Part shown: positions 34,219 through 41,409 of the stretch, in pieces
Layout: each line of letters begins with the position of its first letter
Numbering within the stretch: the stretch's first letter is position 1
NCBI GenBank assembly: GCA_036496605.1
Contig: DASXKV010000037.1
Coordinates: forward strand, 1-41,409
Origin: Gemmatimonadaceae bacterium
Lineage (GTDB): Bacteria; Gemmatimonadota; Gemmatimonadetes; Gemmatimonadales; Gemmatimonadaceae
Length of the DNA stretch: 41,409 bases
Reading direction: 5' to 3'
Program-made: the position numbers and the translations under genes
Notes under the pieces: generated by a model
Database searches by the model: none
Told to the model about the DNA's origin: nothing
Seen by the model: only the letters and a program-made list of their open reading frames with translations

Positions 34219-34900
34219 GCGCCTAACGCGGCAGGTCGCCACTGTCGCCGCGATCCTTGCCGCAATGGGCTGCATTCACGGCAAGCTGCCGCCGCGCGAG
34301 TATTACCGTTTGCGAACCGCGCCGCTGCCCGATTCACTCGCCGCGTTCTACCGCGACGGCGGCGCGAGCACGCTGCCCGTCGGCGGCGTCGCGATCGTGC
34401 CCTACGTCGCGCCGGGCGTGTACGGCGACGGAAACATCGTCTATCGAATCGACGACAGCGAAATGGGCTCGTATCCCAATCGCGAATGGGCGGTGCCGGT
34501 ACCGACGATGCTGGGTATGATGACCGAGGACATTTTCCGCGTCCGGCCGCTTACGCGCGATCCGGCCGTGTTCGATCCCCCTTCGCCGCACGTGTACGCT
34601 TACGTCTGGCGCGGACTCATCCGCGAGCTCGAGGAGGTCGATCGTGGCAGCCGGGTGTACGCCGTCGTTCGGCTCGACGCACGCATTGTCCGGGCGACGG
34701 ATGACTCCGTCCTCTGGTCGGGGAGCGCACGGCTCGAGCGGCCGGTACCGCAGGGCACTATGCCGGCAATCGTCGATGTCCTATCGCAGCTTGCCACCGA
34801 AGCGATATTGCAGTTGCAGGACTCGGCTCGAGCGTCGCTCGCGGGACCGGCCGCTTCGGCAGTGCGTGCGCCGCAAGGAGGGCCGAGCGCTCGCCCGTGA
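34211..34900 (+). CDS. ABC-type transport auxiliary lipoprotein (PqiC/MCE-associated)
   Basis: 229 residues from a GTG that overlaps the MCE gene by eight bases. A lipoprotein signal with lipobox LAAMGC precedes the mature part, which begins REYYRLRTAP, as in ABC-transport auxiliary lipoproteins of the PqiC type. These work with MCE proteins at the outer membrane. Weakly conserved family; assignment rests on operon context plus the ..YYRL start and the late YAVVRLDARIVRATDDSVLW stretch. Confidence 0.75.
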   Translation: MIERLTRQVATVAAILAAMGCIHGKLPPREYYRLRTAPLPDSLAAFYRDGGASTLPVGGVAIVPYVAPGVYGDGNIVYRIDDSEMGSYPNREWAVPVPTMLGMMTEDIFRVRPLTRDPAVFDPPSPHVYAYVWRGLIRELEEVDRGSRVYAVVRLDARIVRATDDSVLWSGSARLERPVPQGTMPAIVDVLSQLATEAILQLQDSARASLAGPAASAVRAPQGGPSARP

Positions 34901-34911
34901 ACGGGAAGTAG

Positions 34912-34996
34912 CTAGGGACTAGGGGCTAGGGGCTAGGGCTCGCGGATAGATCGCTGCGCCGGTCCCCAACCCTACGCCCCTAGCCCCTAGGCCCTG
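34912..34996. repeat. G-rich/C-rich heptamer hairpin upstream of clpB
   Basis: CTAGGGACTAGGGGCTAGGG from 34912 faces CCCCTAGCCCCTAGGCCC (34977-34994). The heptamer is the one seen before recO (28306-28366), here in inverted arrangement, so it can form a hairpin of about 24 pairs or a G-quadruplex on the + strand. It fills the space between the lipoprotein gene and clpB. Confidence 0.85.
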
Positions 34997-35025
34997 GTAG
35001 TTTCAGTTATACTCATCCTCGGCAC

Positions 35026-37635
35026 ATGATCAACGCTGATCGCCTCACCGTCAAAGCCGGCGAAGCACTCACCGAAGCGGTGACTATCGCTCGGCGCAAT
35101 GGCAATCCTGCAGTCTACGACGTCCATCTTCTCTCCGCGCTGCTCGATCAGCAGGAGAGCATCGTCGTCCCAATCATTCAAAAGCTCGGCGCGAGCGTCG
35201 CGGCAATTCGGGAACGCGTCCAGCGTGAGATCGGCCGATATCCGAAGCAGAGCGACGCGCAGCCGAACGTCGCTCGTGAGCTCAACCAGGTCTTCGATCG
35301 CGCCGAAGACGAAGCGAAGAAGCTCGGCGACGAGTACGTCTCCACGGAGCATCTGCTGCTCGCACTCTCCGAGGTGAAAGGCTCGGAATCGAAAGCGGTG
35401 CTGAACGCGGCTGGCGTCACGCGCGAGAATCTGCTCGAGGCGCTCGAAGCCGTGCGTGGAACGCACCGCGTAACGGACCAGAGTCCCGAAAACCAGTATC
35501 AGGCGCTCGAGAAGTACACTCGCGATCTCACCGACGCAGCTCGCAAAGGGAAACTCGATCCCGTGATCGGTCGCGATGAGGAAATTCGCCGCGTGATTCA
35601 AGTTCTCTCACGTCGCACGAAGAACAATCCGGTGCTCATCGGTGAGCCAGGCGTCGGCAAGACGGCGATCGTCGAAGGTCTCGCACAGCGCATCATCAAC
35701 GGCGACGTCCCAGAGAGCCTCAAGAACAAGCGACTCGTCGCGCTGGATCTCGGCGCGTTGATCGCCGGCGCGAAGTTCCGCGGCGAGTTCGAGGAGCGCC
35801 TCAAATCCGTGCTCAAGGAGATCACGGAGAGCGAAGGGCAGTACGTCGTCTTCATCGACGAGATGCACACGCTGGTCGGCGCGGGGAAGGCCGAGGGCGC
35901 GATGGACGCGGGCAACATGCTCAAGCCGATGCTCGCGCGCGGCGAGCTTCGCGTCGTCGGCGCGACGACGCTCGACGAGTATCGCCAGCACGTCGAGAAG
36001 GATGCCGCGCTCGAGCGCCGCTTCCAGCCCGTGTATGTCGGTGAGCCGAGCGTCGAGAACACGATCGCGATTCTGCGCGGTTTGAAGGAGCGGTATGAGG
36101 CGCATCATGGGGTGCGCATCACCGACGATGCCGTCATCGCCGCCGCGACTCTGTCGCATCGCTACATCGGTGATCGATTTCTCCCGGATAAGGCCATTGA
36201 CCTCGTCGACGAAGCCGCGTCGCGACTGCGCATCGAGATCGACTCGATGCCGCAGGAGATCGACGAGGTCGAGCGTCGCATCGTGCAACTGGAAATCGAG
36301 CGCACGGCACTGCAGAAGGAGCGAGACCCCAGCGCTGTGGAGCGTCGAGAGCAGATCGAGCGCGAGCTTGCCGGGCTTCGCGAGCGCTCGTCGGCCATGA
36401 AGGCGCAGTGGCAGCGGGAGAAGGAGACGTTAGGCGCCGTCGGCAAGATCAAACAAGAGATCGATCAGGCGAAGATCGAGGCCGAACAGGCGACGCGTCG
36501 CGGCGATCTCGCCAAGGCGGCAGAGATCTCTTACGGGCGCATCCCGCAACTGCAGAAGCAGATGTCGGACGCCGAGCAGAACCTGGCGTCGCATCAGGGG
36601 CGGCCGCAATTCCTCAAGGAAGAGGTGACCGCGGACGACATCGCCGAAGTCGTGGCGCGTTGGACGGGCATTCCGGTGACACGGCTGTTGGAGAGCGAGC
36701 GCGCGCGCCTGACGAAGCTCGAGCAGGAGCTGGCCGAGCGTGTCATCGGACAGCCGGAAGCAGTGCAGGCGGTCGCGGACGCCGTTAGGCGGTCGCGCGC
36801 GGGGTTGCAGGACCCGAATCGTCCGATCGGCTCTTTCATATTCCTGGGTCCTACCGGTGTGGGGAAAACGGAAACTGCCCGTGCGCTCGCCGAGTTCTTG
36901 TTCGACGACGAGCGCGCGATGGTGCGCATCGACATGTCCGAGTACATGGAGAAGCACGCCGTCGCTCGGCTCATCGGCGCTCCGCCGGGCTACGTCGGAT
37001 ACGAGGAAGGAGGGCAGCTCACCGAAGCCGTCAGGCGGCGCCCGTACTCTGTCATCTTGTTCGACGAGATCGAGAAGGCGCACCCGGATGTTTTTAACAT
37101 ACTACTCCAGATTCTCGATGACGGTCGCCTTACAGACTCACAGGGACGGACCGTCGATTTCAGGAATTCGGTCGTCATCATGACCTCCAACATCGGCAGC
37201 ACCTTCATTCTCGAGCATGCTCGAGGCGATTGGGCACTGGTCGAGACTCAGGTGATGGCCGAGATGCGGCGGGTGTTCAAGCCCGAGTTCCTGAATCGCG
37301 TGGACGACGTCATCATCTTCCGTCCACTCACGCAAGAGCAGATCGAGAAGATCGTCGATCTCCAGCTCAAGCGCCTCGAGAAGCTGCTCGCCGATCGGAA
37401 GATTACGATTCTCGTAACTCCGGAGGCGAAGCACGTGCTCGCCGAGGAGGGGTACGATCCGGCGTTCGGGGCTCGTCCGCTCAAGCGGTCGATCCAGCGA
37501 TTGATTCAGAATCCGCTCGCGATGGCGGTACTCGACGGCCGCTTCAACGACGGCGACACTGTTGTCGTCGATGTCGGGCCCAATGGCCAACTGCAGATGC
37601 ATCGGCCGATGGAGCGCGAGGCAGTGATTGCCTAG
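35026..37635 (+). CDS. clpB: ATP-dependent disaggregase ClpB
   Basis: Hexameric AAA+ chaperone that extracts polypeptides from aggregates with DnaK. 869 residues: N-domain (1-145), first AAA module with Walker A GEPGVGKT at 206-213, a coiled-coil middle domain (about 405-525), second AAA module with Walker A GPTGVGKT at 608-615, and the C-terminal small domain ([20 protein letters not shown]). The middle domain distinguishes it from ClpA/ClpC. No clear heat-shock promoter; a TTATAC at 35007-35012 could be a -10. No ClpP partner is expected. Confidence 0.97.
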   Translation: MINADRLTVKAGEALTEAVTIARRNGNPAVYDVHLLSALLDQQESIVVPIIQKLGASVAAIRERVQREIGRYPKQSDAQPNVARELNQVFDRAEDEAKKLGDEYVSTEHLLLALSEVKGSESKAVLNAAGVTRENLLEALEAVRGTHRVTDQSPENQYQALEKYTRDLTDAARKGKLDPVIGRDEEIRRVIQVLSRRTKNNPVLIGEPGVGKTAIVEGLAQRIINGDVPESLKNKRLVALDLGALIAGAKFRGEFEERLKSVLKEITESEGQYVVFIDEMHTLVGAGKAEGAMDAGNMLKPMLARGELRVVGATTLDEYRQHVEKDAALERRFQPVYVGEPSVENTIAILRGLKERYEAHHGVRITDDAVIAAATLSHRYIGDRFLPDKAIDLVDEAASRLRIEIDSMPQEIDEVERRIVQLEIERTALQKERDPSAVERREQIERELAGLRERSSAMKAQWQREKETLGAVGKIKQEIDQAKIEAEQATRRGDLAKAAEISYGRIPQLQKQMSDAEQNLASHQGRPQFLKEEVTADDIAEVVARWTGIPVTRLLESERARLTKLEQELAERVIGQPEAVQAVADAVRRSRAGLQDPNRPIGSFIFLGPTGVGKTETARALAEFLFDDERAMVRIDMSEYMEKHAVARLIGAPPGYVGYEEGGQLTEAVRRRPYSVILFDEIEKAHPDVFNILLQILDDGRLTDSQGRTVDFRNSVVIMTSNIGSTFILEHARGDWALVETQVMAEMRRVFKPEFLNRVDDVIIFRPLTQEQIEKIVDLQLKRLEKLLADRKITILVTPEAKHVLAEEGYDPAFGARPLKRSIQRLIQNPLAMAVLDGRFNDGDTVVVDVGPNGQLQMHRPMEREAVIA

Positions 37636-37653
37636 CCGGTCATCCCTTGTTAG

Positions 37654-38394
<741 letters not shown>

Positions 38395-38401
38395 TGGGCA
38401 G

Positions 38402-38740
38402 CTACGGAGGCAGCAGCGCCGAGATCTTCGCGTTGAGGGCGTCGGCGAGCGCGACGAGCCGGTTGGTGTAGGGGAGTGACCGATCGAGTCGATCGACGAG
38501 GATGCTCAGCACGGCGAGGTCGGTGCCCGTGAGCTTCCGCGGATCGCTCGGCGGTAACGCATCGTTGGCGAGCGCGGCGAGCGCGTGAAGCTCGTTAGGC
38601 CCGGTGACGGAGACGAGTTGTTCGTCCGGGTCGGCGACGACGATATGCGTTTCGTCGTCGACGATGTCGAGAAAGACGGTTCCAGAGCGCCGGTGGCACC
38701 ACTCATCCGGCGTGAGCGCGGGTCGCATCATGGTGATCAT
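38402..38740 (-). CDS. Hypothetical protein
   Basis: The only probable gene on the minus strand. The ATG at 38740 gives 112 residues (MITMMRPALTPDEWCHRRSG ...), moderately acidic, with a possible beta-rich first half (TVFLDIVDDETHIVVADPDEQLVSV) and a helical second half (TDLAVLSILVDRLDRSL, LVALADALNAKISAL). An open frame extends upstream but is Arg/Pro/Ser-rich and looks non-coding. It converges on tadA with seven bases between their ends. Family not recognised. Confidence 0.5.
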   Translation of the reverse strand: MITMMRPALTPDEWCHRRSGTVFLDIVDDETHIVVADPDEQLVSVTGPNELHALAALANDALPPSDPRKLTGTDLAVLSILVDRLDRSLPYTNRLVALADALNAKISALLPP

Positions 38741-39039
38741 TTCGGGTTGCCCAACGAGGAGAAACGTCGGACCAACTCCGGCCGTCGTCGGCCGATCAGT
38801 GCGCGTCGCGGGTGGGCGACGGAAAGCCAATGGGTGCGGGACACTCGCAATTTCTATGCACAGCGGGCTCGGCGATGCAAACGTCTGCGCGTCATGGGCG
38901 CACCGGCGGTTCGTCGACTGCGGACCGCGGACGCTGGTGATGGGTCGGTGCGTCAGGTCTGGTGGGTCGCGTCGACGCTGCGTGCTGCCGCTGTCCCGGG
39001 ACACTAGCGTCGAGCAAGTGGGCTAGCCAACTTCCCGAC
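38741..39039. other. Region without supported gene
   Basis: About 300 bases between two divergent small unknown genes. Several frames are open but the predicted proteins are Arg-rich with no domain features and no ribosome-binding site. It presumably holds the promoters of both neighbours; I cannot identify them with confidence. Confidence 0.4.
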
Positions 39040-39366
39040 ATGCCCGAACAAGCGCCGAAAGGTTGGCGGCACTGGTCTGAACCGAAGAAGCGATCGCCGC
39101 CAGTGCTCGTGCGATTCACTGCCGAGAGCGGCGAAGTCTGGACGGTCTGGGATACGACGTTCAGCAAGTTCAAAAATCATCGCCACGCGCATTGCGAGGA
39201 GGCAGCACGGACGCGTGTCTTTGTGAACGCAGCAGGCGTGAAGCGGAGCTACACGTTCAAGCGCGCAGAGTCTCGCGTGCTCGATAGCGCGCTCCTGGAG
39301 CGGCAGCTGCACGAGGCGAGCTTCGTTGGAAAGATGCCGGATCTGAGCGATAGAATGCCGCGTTAG
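39040..39366 (+). CDS. Hypothetical protein
   Basis: 108 residues from the ATG at 39040 (MPEQAPKGWRHWSEPKKRSP). The middle, VLVRFTAESGEVWTVWDTTF and ARTRVFVNAAGVKRSYTFKR, looks like a short beta-sheet domain, with a helical end (LDSALLERQLHEASF). Basic overall. No family recognised. The stop lies in a CGTTAGG motif. Confidence 0.6.
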   Translation: MPEQAPKGWRHWSEPKKRSPPVLVRFTAESGEVWTVWDTTFSKFKNHRHAHCEEAARTRVFVNAAGVKRSYTFKRAESRVLDSALLERQLHEASFVGKMPDLSDRMPR

Positions 39367-39454
39367 GCAGGGAATGCCTGGCGGCGCGGCGGTGGTCGCG
39401 CACGGATGATGCAGAATCCGCCCTCCCTGACGAACCACCCGAGGTGACGGGAGG

Positions 39455-40237
39455 ATGCTGTCCACTACGCTCCCCGCGATCGCGATCATCGTCGTGATCT
39501 GGCTTTTCGCAAGCGTGAACATCCTGCGGCAATACGAGCGCGCGGTGGTCTTTCGGCTCGGTCACGTCCTGGAGCATGAGAAGGGCCCAGGTGTCGTGTT
39601 CGTCTTTTGGCCCATCGAGAGGATGGTCAGGGTCTCGCTCCGCGTCGTGACCTGGGACGTTCCCCCGCAGGACGTCATCACGCGTGACAACGTGTCCCTG
39701 AAGGTCAATGCCGTCGTGTACTTCCGCGTCGTGGACGCAACGAAGGCAATCATCGAGGTCGAGAACTACCGCTTCGCCGTCGAACAGGCGTCGCAGACAG
39801 GCCTTCGCAGTGTACTTGGCGAGGTCGAGCTGGACGACTTGCTCTCGCAGCGCGAGAAGCTCAACTCGCGGCTGCAAGGCCTCCTCGATGAGCAAACTGA
39901 GAATTGGGGTGTGAAGGTAACACAGGTTCAGGTCAAGCAAGTCGACCTGCCGCAGGAAATGCAGCGCGCGATCGCGGCGCAGGCGCAGGCGGAACGGACG
40001 CGTCGAGCCAAGGTCATTGCTGCGGCCGGTGAGTTCCAGGCCGCGGGCCAACTCTCGGAGGCTGCGGCCGTGCTGAACCGTCAACCAATCGCGATTACGC
40101 TGCGATATCTCCAAACCTTGATCGAGATCGGCGCGGAGAAGAACACGACGATCGTCTTCCCGCTGCCGCTCGATCTGTTGGGAGGCCTGGGCGCGAAGTT
40201 CGCCGACGCCGGTCCAACCGATGCCAAGACGCCGTGA
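39455..40237 (+). CDS. SPFH/Band 7 membrane protein (slipin, stomatin-like)
   Basis: 260 residues: one N-terminal membrane helix ([17 protein letters not shown]), then the SPFH domain with [41 protein letters not shown] and [20 protein letters not shown], and a coiled coil ([19 protein letters not shown]). Slipins form membrane rings and scaffold microdomains; no NfeD protease partner is adjacent. GAGGTG at 39441-39446 is a good ribosome-binding site. Confidence 0.93.
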   Translation: MLSTTLPAIAIIVVIWLFASVNILRQYERAVVFRLGHVLEHEKGPGVVFVFWPIERMVRVSLRVVTWDVPPQDVITRDNVSLKVNAVVYFRVVDATKAIIEVENYRFAVEQASQTGLRSVLGEVELDDLLSQREKLNSRLQGLLDEQTENWGVKVTQVQVKQVDLPQEMQRAIAAQAQAERTRRAKVIAAAGEFQAAGQLSEAAAVLNRQPIAITLRYLQTLIEIGAEKNTTIVFPLPLDLLGGLGAKFADAGPTDAKTP

Positions 40238-40261
40238 GTACCGTGGTTGCTCGCGCTCTCC

Positions 40262-40290
40262 TTGACAGCCTAGGAGAACAGGGCTAACCT
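40262..40290 (+). promoter_or_regulatory. Promoter of padR-permease operon
   Basis: TTGACA (40262-40267), 17 bases, TAACCT (40285-40290): a consensus -35 with an acceptable -10, the best promoter match in the window. It starts 58 bases upstream of the padR GTG. Confidence 0.7.
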
Positions 40291-40310
40291 CTCCTGGTCC
40301 GCCTAGGAGA
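40269..40310. promoter_or_regulatory. Probable PadR operator
   Basis: CCTAGGAGA occurs twice (40269-40277 and 40302-40310), and AGGAGA (40272-40277) is mirrored by TCTCCT (40290-40295). The sites span the -10 element and the transcription start region, where a repressor would block RNA polymerase. Autoregulation by PadR is usual for the family; the site is inferred. Confidence 0.5.
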
Positions 40311-40319
40311 GAGCCTTTC

Positions 40320-40658
40320 GTGTCACCCGTCGAGCTACTGCCCGGCACCCTCGATTTGCTCATTCTCAAAGCTGTCTCGCTCGGGCCCCAGCATGGGTAC
40401 GGGATTCTGCTTCGCATCGAGCAGATCTCTCGCGGGCACCTTCCAGTTCAGCAAGGCACGCTCTATCCTGCCCTCTACCGCCTCGAAGATCGCGGATTCC
40501 TGGGCACCGAGTGGGGTACGTCGGATAACAATCGGCGCGCGAAGTTCTACCGCCTCACGCCCGAAGGCCGGAAGCAGCTCCGCGACGAGCGTTCGAGCTG
40601 GGAACAGGTGGTCGCCGCCATGACGACGGCGCTGCGTGCGACGCCGGAGTCGCTGTGA
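40320..40658 (+). CDS. PadR-family transcriptional regulator
   Basis: 112 residues, a winged-helix repressor with the PadR pattern: LPGTLDLLILKAVSLGPQHG, GYGILLRIEQIS, VQQGTLYPALYRLEDRGFL and FYRLTPEGRKQL. GTG start. Genes of this type commonly precede ADOP permease genes, as here (four-base overlap), and probably control them in response to membrane stress or a drug; the ligand is unknown. Confidence 0.92.
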   Translation: MSPVELLPGTLDLLILKAVSLGPQHGYGILLRIEQISRGHLPVQQGTLYPALYRLEDRGFLGTEWGTSDNNRRAKFYRLTPEGRKQLRDERSSWEQVVAAMTTALRATPESL

Positions 40659-41409
40659 AAGCACGTATCCGCCAGGCTTGGGCGATCGTACGCCACCTCG
40701 TCCGCCGCGCGACGCTCGAGCGCGATATGGAGGAGGAGTTCAGGAGTCACCTCCAACATCGCGCGGACGACCTCGAGCGGCGCGGCCTCGCGCGCGCCGC
40801 CGCCGAGCGGCGGGCGCGTGTCGAGTTCGGCGGCGTGGCAGCGCAGAAGGAGGCAGCTCGCGACGTGCGCGGCTTGCGACCGTGGCAGGAGCTCCGAGCC
40901 AACGTCGCGTTCGCGGCGCGCGGCCTTGGACACCATCCGATCCAATCGTTGATCGTCGTCACGACACTCACGCTCGGCATCGGCATCAGTGCCGTCGTCT
41001 TCTCCGTCATGAACGCGCTCGCGTTCCGTGCGCGCGTCGACCGCGACGCTGCGTCGTTCACGCAGATCCTGGTGTCGTATCGCACGGACACGACGGGGCC
41101 AACGTTCCCCGGTGCAGCTCCGCTCGGCGACTACCTCGCCTACGCGCGCGGGATCCGATCACTGTCCTCGATCGCGGGATGGCAGCACGTGCAGCTGGCG
41201 CTGTCCGATGGCGCGCGCCCCACGCCCGGCGCGCTCGTCACGTGCGGATTCTTCGACGTGTATGGGCCCGTGAGGCCGATCGCGGGACGCGTGCTCCAAC
41301 GCGACGACTGCGATTCGCGCGCGCCAGTCGTTGTCATTGGCAATGAGCTCTGGCGCACCGCGTTCGGCGGCGACACCGGCGCGGTCGGCCGCGTGCTGCG
41401 AATCAATGG
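40655..41409 (+). CDS. ADOP-type ABC transporter permease (MacB/FtsX-like), 5' part
   Basis: Cut by the window end: about 251 codons are visible of a protein that is usually about 800. The GTG at 40655 overlaps the padR stop. The N-terminal cytoplasmic module of acidobacterial duplicated orphan permeases is clear (DMEEEFRSHLQHRADDLERR, RRARVEFGGVAAQKEAARDV), then the first transmembrane helix (LIVVTTLTLGIGISAVVFSV) and the start of the MacB-like periplasmic domain (ALVTCGFFDVYGPVRPIAGR). These permeases lack an ATPase of their own. No stop codon in frame to the end of the window. Confidence 0.9.
   Translation, partial: MKARIRQAWAIVRHLVRRATLERDMEEEFRSHLQHRADDLERRGLARAAAERRARVEFGGVAAQKEAARDVRGLRPWQELRANVAFAARGLGHHPIQSLIVVTTLTLGIGISAVVFSVMNALAFRARVDRDAASFTQILVSYRTDTTGPTFPGAAPLGDYLAYARGIRSLSSIAGWQHVQLALSDGARPTPGALVTCGFFDVYGPVRPIAGRVLQRDDCDSRAPVVVIGNELWRTAFGGDTGAVGRVLRIN

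Noticed and set aside
35007..35012. TTATAC as a clpB heat-shock promoter
   Set aside because: The -35 region falls in the heptamer repeat and matches neither the vegetative nor the heat-shock consensus; no CIRCE element was seen.
38585..39026. Overlapping 140-residue plus-strand open frames
   Set aside because: Two frames open over the same stretch, both Arg-rich and opposite the better-looking minus-strand gene.

Overview
The window is a dense, GC-rich bacterial chromosome segment with nearly all genes on the + strand. Short intergenic spaces are filled with palindromic repeats. The cell is Gram-negative: there are outer-membrane beta-barrels, a TonB-dependent receptor, an MCE/Mla-type lipid transport operon and lipoproteins. 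Gene content (an ADOP-type permease with a PadR regulator, a secreted protein ending in a FlgD/T9SS-like C-terminal domain, HPr kinase with a mannose-type PTS) and codon use fit a Gemmatimonadota (FCB group) genome best. This assignment is inference; no rRNA gene is present to prove it, and I saw no tRNA or rRNA genes, CRISPR array or intact transposon.

Layout. 1-2.9 kb: a dispersed hairpin repeat, a coenzyme-A mutase catalytic chain and an outer-membrane protein closed by a strong terminator. 2.9-7.1 kb: FmdB-type zinc ribbon, argS, a PfkB sugar kinase and purM. 7.1-12.4 kb: an outer-membrane protein, then the riboflavin pathway ribD-ribE-ribBA, a second copy of the hairpin repeat, ribH and nusB. 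12.4-19.3 kb: one tightly overlapping operon of glycosyltransferase, hpf, hprK, the mannose-family PTS proteins EIIA, EIIB, EIIC and EIID, HPr and enzyme I. HPr carries both His15 and Ser46, so HPr kinase has its substrate in the same operon. 19.3-21.8 kb: metK, a DUF151 bifunctional nuclease-like gene, nested palindromes and the third copy of the hairpin repeat. 21.8-27.9 kb: an exported carboxypeptidase-regulatory-like membrane protein, then a cobalamin riboswitch controlling btuF-btuC-btuD-btuB.

27.9-31.6 kb: two inverted 130-bp palindromes, a G-rich heptamer tandem repeat, recO and selB (selenocysteine-specific elongation factor), then a small secreted protein. 31.6-34.9 kb: an Mla/MCE-type operon (permease, unusual ATPase, MCE protein, auxiliary lipoprotein). 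35.0-38.4 kb: clpB and tadA, separated by more palindromes. 38.4-41.4 kb: two small unknown genes, a slipin (SPFH) gene, and a PadR repressor with a good promoter and operator followed by an ADOP permease cut by the window end.

The protein-coding content is mostly housekeeping. The more unusual material is in the DNA between and within genes: at least five families of long palindromic elements, one with arm differences that preserve base pairing; G-quadruplex-capable heptamer tracts; and a 7-mer (CCTAACG/CGTTAGG) seen 33 times, mostly inside genes and despite using rare codons. Functional links include cobalamin uptake with a cobalamin-dependent mutase, and riboflavin synthesis as a nearly contiguous pathway.
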